64,000 bases of DNA from Methylotenera_A aquatica (GTDB lineage Bacteria > Pseudomonadota > Gammaproteobacteria > Burkholderiales > Methylophilaceae), in assembly GCA_965601485.1 (NCBI GenBank), contig OZ271846.1, forward strand, positions 1,798,001-1,862,000. Reading direction: 5' to 3'. Of this stretch, positions 1-8,958 are shown piece after piece. The notes under the pieces were generated by a model. That model saw nothing but the letters and a program-made list of their open reading frames with translations. It ran no database searches and had not been told where the DNA came from. Position 1 is the first letter of the stretch. Each line of letters begins with the position of its first letter. A program made the translations under genes and the position numbers.

Positions 1-421
1 AACGGTCTAGTTGCTCTGGATTAAAATCAAAATCTTTCTGGCGCGCTTCCATTAATGTCGCCTCTACAAAATCTAAACGCGCCATATTGTAGCCATGCAA
101 ACGAAATTGCTGCACATACATATCGGTGACGGCATGACTAGGGAAACCACCGCCAGCGACTCCAAAACCTAACGATCCAATCAAAAATCGTTGGTTTTTA
201 TCCGGTTGAGTTTCAAGCGCCCAGTGCCCTTGGTTATTGATAATTAAGCGCGTATTAACAGGCATAGCAGGCGGGACTAAGGTAGAAAAATCTAAAATAC
301 TGCCTTCTTCAACCATTAATGAAACATCTTTTACGGGCACCCAAGTCCCTGCGTAAGCTGGTTGCACAAGAATAAACAAAAAAGAAACTAATAGCGGTAA
401 TTTAAAGTGCTTTCTTATCAT
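1..421 (-). CDS. Secreted glycoside-hydrolase-like protein, N-terminal part (runs off the window)
   Basis: An open frame starts at ATG 421 and runs off the left end, so only about 140 residues are visible. The N-terminus is a clear signal peptide (two positive residues, a hydrophobic core, cleavage near PAYA-G). After it come short beta-rich stretches and a segment containing HGYNMARLDFVEATLM followed by DFDFNPEQLDR. That pattern resembles the start of the (beta/alpha)8 barrel of GH5-like glycosidases, where the protagonist strand reads 'G.N..R.'. The catalytic residues lie outside the window, so the family is inferred only. It starts 16 nt after the stop of the broken acyltransferase and is probably last in the polysaccharide operon, where a polysaccharide-trimming hydrolase would fit. 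Confidence 0.6.
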   Translation of the reverse strand, partial: MIRKHFKLPLLVSFLFILVQPAYAGTWVPVKDVSLMVEEGSILDFSTLVPPAMPVNTRLIINNQGHWALETQPDKNQRFLIGSLGFGVAGGGFPSHAVTDMYVQQFRLHGYNMARLDFVEATLMEARQKDFDFNPEQLDR

Positions 422-437
422 GCCTTGACTCAACTTA

Positions 438-1524
438 TTATGATGCAACTGCATTTTTTTGATTGTATTTTAGGTTTGGTTTTACAAAACATTTAGTTAA
501 AAAACGTCTAGCTGGAATATCAAGATATTTTTCTGCTAATAAAGAAAGTATCATTAAGCCTAAAACCAAGCCAACTCCACTATATGGTGCATAAATTTCT
601 ACCAAATCACTTGCATAACGGTAAATAATTAAAGAGACAGGAATATGTAATAAATACATGGGATAACTAACAACACCTAGTTTCTTAAGAATTAGATCTG
701 CAATTAGACCATGTTTACTGCGCACCCCAAGTAAAATCAATAATGGAAAAATGAGAGTAACTGCAAATAAATCAAATAGTCCGTTTAGTCGGCCTAAGTC
801 AGGCGCCATAAGGCTTATCGCCATTATCAAAATCACCATCCAACTTGAAATAGATAAGTTTATTAATAGCCTTTTATGTATTCTAAACAAATAAACACCT
901 AAAAATATACCGAAACCAGACCTTACTAATGCAGATAAAATTGATGTTAATTTCCAAGTAAGACCTGCACTTATATCCCCTCTAAAATAGGCCATCAATG
1001 CTAATAAACAACTCAGTGATATAACTAATATTATTAAAACATTGTTTTTTAATTTTTCTCTTGTAAAAACATAAACCAAGTTCATGATCAGCTCGTAAAA
1101 TATGGACCAATATGGAATATTTAGTGGAAACAAATAAATAATACCTGGTATGTAGGTAGGCAAAAATATTAGGCTAAGTGCAATTAGCTCGATTAATTGA
1201 TGAGTGTTTAGTAAATCTCTATTACGCCCACCTAAATAATCCAAAATAAATATTGTTGCAGCAAAAATAACAGATAAAAAATACATTGGATAAAGACGAA
1301 TTAACCGAACCAAGATGAAATTTTGCAAGCTTAACTGACCACTATCCAGTTTGGCTTCATTAGGCATGAGCGATAACAAAACCACTCAATAAAAAAAATA
1401 AATCAACAGCTAAATAACTATGATGAAAATCTAAGTTACCCCAAAATGAGCCTGTATGGATGATTAAGACATAGATGGCGGCAATACCTCGCATACCATC
1501 CAAGACAGAAAAAGTCTTCTTCAC
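438..1524 (-). pseudogene. Acyltransferase-3 family sugar O-acyltransferase, split by a one-base frameshift
   Basis: The gene starts at GTG 1524, overlapping the stop of the upstream GT2 by four bases (GTGA), typical of translational coupling. Codons 1-54 give a classic acyltransferase-3 start (LDGMRGIAAIYVLIIHTG, then VDLFFLLSGFVIAHA) and then hit TAA at 1362-1360. Continuing one base out of frame, the rest of the family follows as 315 open codons (AKLDSGQ... LIRLYPMYF and about nine more membrane spans) to 438. The junction reads GCC TAA TGA AGC; removing one A restores GCC TAT GAA GCC, i.e. the family's AHAYEAKL. The catalytic His of the first helix (IIHTG) is in the 5' fragment. The intact product would be an integral membrane enzyme acylating polysaccharide sugars. 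It is either a recent pseudogene, phase-variable, or a sequencing error. Confidence 0.85.
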
Positions 1525-2471
1525 TTTTTAAGCCAAATTGAAATATTGTCCACTGCAAAAATAAACAAGCCTGGTGCTATGGCTAACAAACAAATTACAT
1601 ATGCCCCTACACTTGAAAATTTTCGATGGCTAAAAAAACTGATATCCGCTGCGTGAAAGCTATAGCGCACGTACAAAACGGCCCATTTAATAAAAGTGAG
1701 TGGGTCATCAAAAAAATAGCGTAAATCTCTGTTGAGCATTTGCAAAAAGTAGTCTTTTACCAAGGCTTTTTTTTGCGGATTAGATTTGGTAATTTGATTA
1801 CCAGAATCCTGATAAAAAATTCTCAATGGCTCATTAATGCAGCGAATTTTGTATTTACTGGCAATGGCATCCCACACAATGTTTTCTGGAACAAAACGGA
1901 CTGCTTTATCTAATGGGAAAGGATATTTTTTTAATACATCGGTGCGGTGAAACCCCCAAGATTCACCACGTTTTTTGTGCTTATAACGTAAATCCAAGGC
2001 GTTGGTATCCAGTGGGGTTTGGGCAAACATATCACCGCAAACATCACCATTTTCATACTGACATAAGGTCACAATGCCTGTAAATTCATGACGTTGCGAT
2101 ACAGGTATCTGTTGCCACCAGTACAGCATTTTTTCCAATGCATCCGGCATAAACGCATCGTCAGAATCAATCGGTAAAAATAAGCTACCTTTTGCTAAAT
2201 GCACTCCTTTATTAAATGCAATATGTTTACCTGAGTTAGGCTGGAGCTTATACACAATAGGGAAATTCGCTGATTTTTGCCATTCATCAATCAGCTGACG
2301 CGTGCCATCAGTAGAACCATCATCCACTACAACCCACTCAAAATGACGATATGTTTGTGCCACCAAACTATCGAAAACCCGATGCAAAGTATGTGCGCGG
2401 TTATAAGTGGGTGTAAATATAGTGAATGTAGGCGAACTTGATGCAGCTGTTTTGATTTGCTTTATTGACAT
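1521..2471 (-). CDS. Glycosyltransferase family 2
   Basis: This 316-residue protein has a GT-A fold N-terminal domain: TPTYNRA (residues 20-26), the nucleotide-binding VVVDDGSTDGT (47-57) and a metal-binding DSDD (102-105). Such enzymes transfer a sugar from an NDP-sugar to an undecaprenyl-linked oligosaccharide at the cytoplasmic face of the inner membrane. A C-terminal hydrophobic segment (about 287-309) probably anchors it. The stop overlaps the GTG start of the acyltransferase by four bases, and the FkbM methyltransferase ends only a few bases upstream, so all belong to one polysaccharide operon. Donor and acceptor sugars cannot be told from the sequence. Confidence 0.9.
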   Translation of the reverse strand: MSIKQIKTAASSSPTFTIFTPTYNRAHTLHRVFDSLVAQTYRHFEWVVVDDGSTDGTRQLIDEWQKSANFPIVYKLQPNSGKHIAFNKGVHLAKGSLFLPIDSDDAFMPDALEKMLYWWQQIPVSQRHEFTGIVTLCQYENGDVCGDMFAQTPLDTNALDLRYKHKKRGESWGFHRTDVLKKYPFPLDKAVRFVPENIVWDAIASKYKIRCINEPLRIFYQDSGNQITKSNPQKKALVKDYFLQMLNRDLRYFFDDPLTFIKWAVLYVRYSFHAADISFFSHRKFSSVGAYVICLLAIAPGLFIFAVDNISIWLKK

Positions 2472-2474
2472 TCG

Positions 2475-3380
2475 TTATTCAGTCAAAGCAATAACAAATG
2501 GATAAGAGTCTACTGGCAGACTTTCTAAGACTTGTACTTCATAACTCAATCCAAAAATCAATTTTAATAATATAGATGTTAGAGTCTTAATTGGCTTAGG
2601 AAATACATTGCTTGCCTCAGGTGTGGCTTTTATAGTTAAAAATTTTGTATAGCCAACACTTTTTAAATATTCATATACAGGAGACACCCCATTTTGGAAA
2701 TTTTCTATCTGTTGCTCAAATAAAATGACTGGCTTATCACTTGCTATTAGGGTTTTACCACCCCTTAAAACAGCTAACTCATGGCCTTCTACATCTATTT
2801 TCAACAATCCCAACTTACCTTTAAACGATTCAGAAGCTCTATCTAAAGTTTCAAGCTTAATTTCTTGTTGGTTGTTATTTCGATATGATTCATCAACAGA
2901 AAGGTATGAACCACCCACATTTCCCGCATTAATATTTAAAAATGCACTGCGGGTTGTGTCTGATAAGCCAAAATTGAAACAAGTGATGTTATCCATCAGC
3001 TCCGAATTAAAACTTAGCAGTTTATAAGTCCTTGGATTTGGTTCAAAACTAAATACTTTTGAATAATATTGACGAAAAAATAGACTGTGATTACCAATAT
3101 TGGCACCAATATCTGCAGCAAAGCCATGAATTAAATTTTGCTTACTCAAGTATTGAAAAGCGGCCACCAACTCTTGTCGCTCGTAAAAACCTTTTAAATT
3201 AATCTGATGCCCAATAAAATCAAAAGCAAATACTGCAACTTGCTTTTCACCATTACTGATATGTTTTAGAGAACAATAATTAAGAAATTTGCAGACGATG
3301 GAGCGGATTATTGTTTTAATGAATTCAGCATGTCCAAGACTATTTCTGTATAACACACTGCCTTGAGAGTTGTATGCCAT
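2475..3380 (-). CDS. FkbM-family SAM-dependent methyltransferase
   Basis: This 301-residue protein carries the FkbM pattern: SAM-binding motif I as ADIGANIGNHS (89-99), the acidic post-I FEPNP (112-116) and the family hallmark LLKIDVEGHELAVLRGG near residues 192-208. FkbM-type enzymes O-methylate hydroxyl groups of sugars or polyketides; in a polysaccharide operon a sugar methyl ether is the likely product. No signal peptide or membrane span is evident, so it should be cytoplasmic. It is separated from the upstream GT4 by 67 bp and from the downstream GT2 by 3 bp. The substrate is unknown. Confidence 0.88.
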   Translation of the reverse strand: MAYNSQGSVLYRNSLGHAEFIKTIIRSIVCKFLNYCSLKHISNGEKQVAVFAFDFIGHQINLKGFYERQELVAAFQYLSKQNLIHGFAADIGANIGNHSLFFRQYYSKVFSFEPNPRTYKLLSFNSELMDNITCFNFGLSDTTRSAFLNINAGNVGGSYLSVDESYRNNNQQEIKLETLDRASESFKGKLGLLKIDVEGHELAVLRGGKTLIASDKPVILFEQQIENFQNGVSPVYEYLKSVGYTKFLTIKATPEASNVFPKPIKTLTSILLKLIFGLSYEVQVLESLPVDSYPFVIALTE

Positions 3381-3447
3381 TTCGTACCTTGAAGGAATTA
3401 TTTTATGTTATAGAATTTATATTTATAGTATTCATATTACCTAAGTT

Positions 3448-4656
3448 TTATGACAGTTTTGAGATGAGGTGATGATAAGTTGCTGACACGCCAGTAGCGA
3501 TTTGTTGATAATCGCGCACTTTTCTGACGTAATTTGAGCCTTTTATTTGCATACTTGCTTTTTTTTCTGGGTTATCTAACAATTGAATAACTGCGAATGC
3601 AAAATCTTCAGCAGTATTAGGAACACAGACTGCAGCCCCACTTTCATGGGCAACCTGCGCTTGATCAGGGTTATCATTCATGACTACAGGTAGCCCAAGC
3701 GCCATATACTCAATGGCTTTGGTGGGCGAACCCATGTCTAATAAATATCCTCTTGGCACTGGGGATAGACCAATTTCTGCAGCAGTCACATAACGCCACG
3801 CCTCATGCATTGGCAGCCAACCAGTCCATAAAACATGCTGATTTACATCTAGTCGATTTGCTTCTTGTTTAAGCCATTCAAGATGTTTCTCATCTACTGT
3901 ATCGCCAGCCAACACCAGTAAAATAGTTGGCACTTGCTTTTGGATAATGGCTAGCATTTCAAACAATACTTCAATCTTCCTAACACGATCTAAGGTGCCT
4001 AAATAAACGATGACGCGCTTACCAATTAGCCGCACATCATCGCTAGCTATAGTCTTATCTGGCTGTGCATTTTCTAAATCTACGCCCATGGGTATTGGGG
4101 TCATTTTTTGTGGATTAACGCCGTGTAGCGTCAAAACTTGCAACATGTTTTGGCTTTGCACAAAAATATGATCTGCAATGGGCAAAATTATTTTATAAAG
4201 CAATATCTTGCCTATAAGGCCTTGTAATAGCGGAAACCAATAACGCATGCCAGCACTTGCACCACGTGTTTTTGCACGTTCAATTTGACCTTCTGATTGC
4301 GGGTATGAAAGCCAATAGTAAAAGGGGATTTTTTTTAATTTACACATGACAATAGCAACCAATGCAATCAATGTCATATCTCGTACTTGCACCGCTTGAT
4401 ATTGCGCATAATCGGCGGTAATTAACACCTTGCATTGATGCAAAAATTTAATCACGTATTGACCTGCTCGGTTTTTAGGTACTTTGCATAATATTGCCTT
4501 GCCTGCTAGCCAGTCTGGTGCGTTTTCTGCATTTACATCTTGCTCAGTGACTAAATCACAAGTAACGCCAAAACGCGGCAAGTATTTGCCAAACAAGGTG
4601 GTGACATCCGCCCTAAAAGTGGGCCATTGCTCAGCCGTTAAATATAAAATATGCAT
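3448..4656 (-). CDS. Glycosyltransferase family 4 (GT-B fold)
   Basis: The product is about 402 residues. The start is placed at ATG 4656 (MHILYLTAEQ), one base after the TAG of the upstream Wzy-like gene. A longer frame from TTG 4665 would overlap that gene and adds only three residues. The N-terminal Rossmann domain begins with the beta-strand HILYLT; the C-terminal domain has YLGTLDRVRK and the GT4 nucleotide-binding region PTKAIEYMALGLPVV with its conserved Glu. These enzymes transfer sugars from NDP-sugars while building the lipid-linked repeat unit. The first 12 codons are also present as a relic between the two Wzy-like copies, which shows how far the tandem duplication extended. Confidence 0.88.
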   Translation of the reverse strand: MHILYLTAEQWPTFRADVTTLFGKYLPRFGVTCDLVTEQDVNAENAPDWLAGKAILCKVPKNRAGQYVIKFLHQCKVLITADYAQYQAVQVRDMTLIALVAIVMCKLKKIPFYYWLSYPQSEGQIERAKTRGASAGMRYWFPLLQGLIGKILLYKIILPIADHIFVQSQNMLQVLTLHGVNPQKMTPIPMGVDLENAQPDKTIASDDVRLIGKRVIVYLGTLDRVRKIEVLFEMLAIIQKQVPTILLVLAGDTVDEKHLEWLKQEANRLDVNQHVLWTGWLPMHEAWRYVTAAEIGLSPVPRGYLLDMGSPTKAIEYMALGLPVVMNDNPDQAQVAHESGAAVCVPNTAEDFAFAVIQLLDNPEKKASMQIKGSNYVRKVRDYQQIATGVSATYHHLISKLS

Positions 4657-6251
4657 GCTACGCAATAGCTTTTTGAGAAGCTTGTCTTTCGCGATGCTGT
4701 TGTTGATGCAAAAATGCAGCGTAACCTAACATCAAAGCAATAATAATTTCATGTACCAATAAATTAACTTGGCTATCCGAGTAAATAGTGAAGAATAGAG
4801 TTAAGGCAATACCTGCTTGTAAGGCTAGGCAATCAGCCTTTACTTGTGCGCTTGAAGTATTGCGCCACACTTTACTAATTTGAACCCATGCCACTAAGTA
4901 AATACTCACATACATGCTTAATCCAACGATGCCTAAATCCCACAACAAGGTAGAAATTGTAGTTAAGTTAATGCCATAGCTGGGGTACAAACGTGCGATA
5001 TGCCCTGCATCAAATCCATCGCCGTATGAGCCACCTAAGCCATGTCCAAATAAAAAACTAATGGGATCTTGCAATCCGTGAAACTTAGCCCAAAAAGTCA
5101 TTACTGTAGTTCGATTCAACAGCATTTTTCCATAGCCTACATCTTGAACGTTGTAGCGCAAAATACCGGTAATGGCTTCATCAAAAGTACTTTCGAGCAT
5201 GACGTACACATACAGATAAGCCAGTGCCAATGTCATGGCAAGCATTAACCCAAACATTGGAATATATTTTGTTGGTTGCAGCATAATGTCTTTACGCAAG
5301 AGCACTAAAGCTAATAATGGCAGCATCACTACCACTACTTTGGTTTCGCCAAGCGCTAACGGTAACAATAGTATTGCCGCCAGCAATCCCGCGCGGGATG
5401 TTTCGATTAAGCCGGCTTTCCAGCGCGAAAAGACAAATGCAAACGCAATCAATACAAAAGTGACCATAATGGCATTAGGGCTGCCGCCTTCTAAATTGGC
5501 CCCCATCGTGCCTGCTACAATATCAGTTGCTTCAGCACCCGCTGTTATACCACCACGTAGAGGCACTAAAATAAAGCGTTCAAATAATGCAAAAGGTAAT
5601 TGCAGCAGTGCAATAACCAATAATAGCTTTAGCCAAAAATCGAAATCATTTTTAGTGTTTGCTAACGTGACCAAAGCCAACAATAAGCCAAATGCTTGAA
5701 AATAGCGTTTAAAACCAGAAAAAAGTTCGCTAATATCATATAGTTGAGAAACGGTGACAACCAGTGCGTAAATGACAAAAACCAGTAGCAGCCAAATAAA
5801 TAGCGGTATATGTTTTTTATATTGAGGATTAAAGCTAAATAAATTAAGTAACGCTGGCACCCACAACAGAAGAGCCATCATCGAAACGGCCCATAACATG
5901 CGGTGAAACCCATGGCCTACCATATCTAACAAAGCAGGTGTTGCAAGACCAAGTGCAATAACTAAAAAAATGGTTTTTTTAGGAATTGCGAGTAAAAAAG
6001 TACCGCCAACCAAACCTACAGCTAAACCAATAAAAATTGGATTAGCTGTAACTGAAATTAAGCCAAACAAAAAAGCTAAGCCACTGGCTGCCGCAAAAAA
6101 AGCCAGTTTTACCCCAATGCTGTGTGTGTGTGTTGCTAATTGCATAGTTGCTTATCGATATTTTCTACTTATTTTTTTGGATAATTAGGCCTTGTATTGC
6201 GCTTAAAAAAACGGGTTCAATTCTGCTCCACCTATATTGCTCGCCAGATAT
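4622..6251. repeat. Tandem duplication unit A (about 1.63 kb)
   Basis: This stretch is repeated almost base for base at 6255-7878. It contains the first codons of the GT4 at 3448-4656, the complete Wzy-like gene at 4658-6145 and a copy of the last codons of the GT4 at 7792-8958. The two units are separated by about 3 bp. Differences are not evenly spread: most lie in 5490-5760 and in a small patch near 5020-5035, while several hundred bases elsewhere are identical by eye. Confidence 0.9.
4658..6145 (-). CDS. Wzy/O-antigen-ligase-like polysaccharide polymerase, copy A
   Basis: This 495-residue integral membrane protein has about 10-12 hydrophobic spans. One large hydrophilic loop (about residues 315-395) contains FLFGHGLGGSYGDGFDAGH, as in the periplasmic loop of Wzy_C/WaaL-like ligases. 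The expected role is to polymerise repeat units, or transfer the glycan, on the periplasmic side of the inner membrane. It is about 97% identical by eye to the next gene (6291-7772). The residue differences cluster around the segments TVSQLYDISELF and LFERFILVPLRGGITAGAE, plus SYGDGF against SYGQGF, and copy A has two extra residues. No frameshift is seen, so both copies look functional. Assignment as polymerase rather than ligase is from fold and context only. Confidence 0.85.
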   Translation of the reverse strand: MQLATHTHSIGVKLAFFAAASGLAFLFGLISVTANPIFIGLAVGLVGGTFLLAIPKKTIFLVIALGLATPALLDMVGHGFHRMLWAVSMMALLLWVPALLNLFSFNPQYKKHIPLFIWLLLVFVIYALVVTVSQLYDISELFSGFKRYFQAFGLLLALVTLANTKNDFDFWLKLLLVIALLQLPFALFERFILVPLRGGITAGAEATDIVAGTMGANLEGGSPNAIMVTFVLIAFAFVFSRWKAGLIETSRAGLLAAILLLPLALGETKVVVVMLPLLALVLLRKDIMLQPTKYIPMFGLMLAMTLALAYLYVYVMLESTFDEAITGILRYNVQDVGYGKMLLNRTTVMTFWAKFHGLQDPISFLFGHGLGGSYGDGFDAGHIARLYPSYGINLTTISTLLWDLGIVGLSMYVSIYLVAWVQISKVWRNTSSAQVKADCLALQAGIALTLFFTIYSDSQVNLLVHEIIIALMLGYAAFLHQQQHRERQASQKAIA

Positions 6252-6289
6252 AATGGCCATTGCTCTGCCGTTAAATATAAAATATGCAT
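6203..6289 (-). pseudogene. Chimeric duplication-junction relic of two glycosyltransferase genes
   Basis: An ATG at 6289 opens a 28-codon frame. Its first 12 codons (MHILYLTAEQWP) match the start of the GT4 at 3448-4656. The DNA from about 6251 to 6163 is a copy of the 3' end of the GT4 at 7792-8958, read here in another frame up to TAA at 6205-6203. It is a mechanical by-product of the tandem duplication, not a gene with a function. Its ATG keeps the original context, so it could still be translated as a short peptide just upstream of copy A. Confidence 0.7.
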
Positions 6290-7878
6290 GCTACGCAATA
6301 GCTTTTTGAGAAGCTTGTCTTTCGCGATGCTGTTGTTGATGCAAAAATGCAGCGTAACCTAACATCAAAGCAATAATAATTTCATGTACCAATAAATTAA
6401 CTTGGCTATCCGAGTAAATAGTGAAGAATAGAGTTAAGGCAATACCTGCTTGTAAGGCTAGGCAATCAGCCTTTACTTGTGCGCTTGAAGTATTGCGCCA
6501 CACTTTACTAATTTGAACCCATGCCACTAAGTAAATACTCACATACATGCTTAATCCAACGATGCCTAAATCCCACAACAAGGTAGAAATTGTAGTTAAG
6601 TTAATGCCATAGCTGGGGTACAAACGTGCGATATGCCCTGCATCAAAACCTTGCCCATATGAGCCACCTAAGCCATGTCCAAATAAAAAACTAATGGGAT
6701 CTTGCAATCCGTGAAACTTAGCCCAAAAAGTCATTACTGTAGTTCGATTCAACAGCATTTTCCCATAGCCTACATCTTGAACGTTGTAGCGCAAAATACC
6801 GGTAATGGCTTCATCAAAAGTACTTTCGAGCATGACGTACACATACAGATAAGCCAGTGCCAATGTCATGGCAAGCATTAACCCAAACATTGGAATATAT
6901 TTTGTTGGTTGCAGCATAATGTCTTTACGCAAGAGCACTAAAGCTAATAATGGCAGCATCACTACCACTACTTTGGTTTCGCCAAGCGCTAACGGTAACA
7001 ATAGTATTGCCGCCAGCAATCCCGCGCGGGATGTTTCGATTAAGCCGGCTTTCCAGCGCGAAAAGACAAATGCAAACGCAATCAATACAAAAGTGACCAT
7101 AATGGCATTAGGGCTGCCGCCGTCTAATCTGGCCCCCATCGTGCCTGCTACAATATCAGTTGCTTGACCACCTATACTATTACGTAGAGGCATTAAAATA
7201 ACGCGTTCAAATATTGCAAAAGGTAATTGCAGCAGTGCAATAACCAATAATAGCTTTAGCCAAAAATCGAAATCCTTTTTAGTGTTTGCTAACGTGACCA
7301 AAGCCAACAATAAGCCAAATGCTTGAAAATAGCGTTTAAAACCAGAAAAAAGTTCGAGCATACTATATAGTTGAGAAAAGGTGACAACCAGTGCGTAAAT
7401 GACAAAAACCAGTAGCAGCCAAATAAATAGCGGTATATGTTTTTTATGTTGAGGATTAAAGCTAAATAAATTAAGTAACGCTGGCACCCACAACAGAAGA
7501 GCCATCATCGAAACGGCCCATAACATGCGGTGAAACCCATGGCCTACCATATCTAACAAAGCAGGTGTTGCAAGACCAAGTGCAATAACTAAAAAAATGG
7601 TTTTTTTAGGAATTGCGAGTAAAAAAGTACCGCCAACCAAACCTACAGCTAAACCAATAAAAATTGGATTAGCTGTAACTGAAATTAAGCCAAACAAAAA
7701 AGCTAAGCCACTGGCTGCCGCAAAAAAAGCCAGTTTTACCCCAATGCTGTGTGTGTGTGTTGCTAATTGCATAATTGCTTATTGATATTTTCTACTTATT
7801 TTTTTGGATAATTAAGCCTTGTATTGCGCTTAAAAAAACGGGTTCAATTCTGCTCCACCTATATTGCTCGCCAGATAT
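6255..7878. repeat. Tandem duplication unit B (about 1.62 kb)
   Basis: Direct-repeat partner of 4622-6251, in the same orientation. Its left edge repeats the first dozen codons of the GT4 at 3448-4656; its right edge lies inside the 3' end of the GT4 at 7792-8958. It is six bases shorter than unit A because of a two-codon deletion in the Wzy-like gene. Confidence 0.9.
6291..7772 (-). CDS. Wzy/O-antigen-ligase-like polysaccharide polymerase, copy B
   Basis: At 493 residues this is the upstream member of the tandem pair, starting 19 bp after the stop of the GT4 at 7792. Topology and the periplasmic-loop motif (GHGLGGSYGQGFDAGH) are as in copy A. The changed residues sit mainly between residues 110 and 220: TFSQLYSMLELF, IFERVILMPLRNSIG, and GARLDGG where copy A has GANLEGG. 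Most of the flanking sequence is identical, so the copies are either very young with local divergence or are kept alike by gene conversion. Two polymerases differing in a few periplasmic or membrane residues could make different linkages, but that is inference. Confidence 0.85.
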   Translation of the reverse strand: MQLATHTHSIGVKLAFFAAASGLAFLFGLISVTANPIFIGLAVGLVGGTFLLAIPKKTIFLVIALGLATPALLDMVGHGFHRMLWAVSMMALLLWVPALLNLFSFNPQHKKHIPLFIWLLLVFVIYALVVTFSQLYSMLELFSGFKRYFQAFGLLLALVTLANTKKDFDFWLKLLLVIALLQLPFAIFERVILMPLRNSIGGQATDIVAGTMGARLDGGSPNAIMVTFVLIAFAFVFSRWKAGLIETSRAGLLAAILLLPLALGETKVVVVMLPLLALVLLRKDIMLQPTKYIPMFGLMLAMTLALAYLYVYVMLESTFDEAITGILRYNVQDVGYGKMLLNRTTVMTFWAKFHGLQDPISFLFGHGLGGSYGQGFDAGHIARLYPSYGINLTTISTLLWDLGIVGLSMYVSIYLVAWVQISKVWRNTSSAQVKADCLALQAGIALTLFFTIYSDSQVNLLVHEIIIALMLGYAAFLHQQQHRERQASQKAIA

Positions 7879-8958
7879 GACAGCCTGATTTTTCATAGCT
7901 GAAATCATACTTTTCTTATTAAAAAGTTTTAAAATTGCCATTGCAAGAGCATCTGCATCGTAATCAAATATCAGCCCGTTTTGCCAATTTTGTATGTATC
8001 TTGTATGCGTACGAATATTGCTGGCCAGCACAGGCAGGCCCGCCACCAAATATTCAAACAATTTAGTTGGTGGGTTGAATTCATTCCATTGGTTTTGCTC
8101 CCATAGGCAAATACCCACATCAGCTTGCGCTAAATAGTGTGGAATTTCATGGCCTGATACTCGCCCTATCACATCCACATATTCAGCAATATTTAAATCG
8201 TTTATTTTCTGCTGGCAATAAGCCAACTCTGATTTTGACGCGCCAACAATGGTTAATTTAACGGCATAATCTTGATTTGACTGATTGTTTTTTTTAGCCA
8301 AAATTGCCATTGCTTCTAACATAACATCACGCCCACGCGCCTGGCTTACAGTGCCAATGAACATCAAGTGAACCGCCATTTTTGGCGTAAGCTCTTTCCC
8401 GGCAGGGGTCTGCATAAAGTTATCAGCAACGCCCATATAAATCATTTTAATTTTTGCATTATGCACACCATGCCGCACTAAATCTTCATGATGGTCTTCA
8501 CCAATTGGCATAATCAAATCAGCACTTTTTGCCCCGTAAAAAACCAGCCATTGCGCTAGTCTTGCTAAGGCATTACGTACGGGTGAAAACGCATTTACCA
8601 CTTGTATTAAGTTGCTTGGGTGCTCATTCCAATACAAGCAGGTAGGAATTTTACCAACCAGCAAACTAATTGGTGCCGCGCTGGAATGCAGCAAAACAAC
8701 AAGTCTCGGCGATTGTTTGCGAATATAGCTGGCAGACTTGTGTAAATAAGTTAACCAGCCTAACTTACCACTCCTTCGCCCCAACGTAATGTAATTGGCA
8801 TTTTCAATCATCAACTCCGCTTGCGTAAGTGTTTCTAGGCTTAAAATAGTGAGCTGATAATGCTTAGCCAATGCTTGCAAACGGTACGAAAAATCTAAAA
8901 AACCAGGTTGGCTTTCAGAAAAGCAAGTCACTACGATGCAGGTTTGTTTCAGGTTCAT
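7792..8958 (-). CDS. Glycosyltransferase family 4 (GT-B fold)
   Basis: This 388-residue protein has a GT4 C-terminal domain with FIGTVSQARGRDVMLEAM and the nucleotide-sugar-binding PTKLFEYLVAGLPVLAS, which carries the conserved Glu. It has no signal peptide and probably works at the cytoplasmic membrane, adding a sugar to the growing repeat unit. Its ATG overlaps the stop of the upstream pyruvyl transferase by four bases (ATGA). The last 27 codons have been copied to 6163-6251 by the tandem duplication. Sugar specificity is unknown. Confidence 0.88.
   Translation of the reverse strand: MNLKQTCIVVTCFSESQPGFLDFSYRLQALAKHYQLTILSLETLTQAELMIENANYITLGRRSGKLGWLTYLHKSASYIRKQSPRLVVLLHSSAAPISLLVGKIPTCLYWNEHPSNLIQVVNAFSPVRNALARLAQWLVFYGAKSADLIMPIGEDHHEDLVRHGVHNAKIKMIYMGVADNFMQTPAGKELTPKMAVHLMFIGTVSQARGRDVMLEAMAILAKKNNQSNQDYAVKLTIVGASKSELAYCQQKINDLNIAEYVDVIGRVSGHEIPHYLAQADVGICLWEQNQWNEFNPPTKLFEYLVAGLPVLASNIRTHTRYIQNWQNGLIFDYDADALAMAILKLFNKKSMISAMKNQAVISGEQYRWSRIEPVFLSAIQGLIIQKNK

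Noticed and set aside
5235..5699. Plus-strand open frame opposite the Wzy-like gene, repeated at 6868-7167
   Set aside because: It occurs in both duplicate copies only because the DNA is duplicated; composition is Asn/Thr/Ala-rich antisense to membrane helices.
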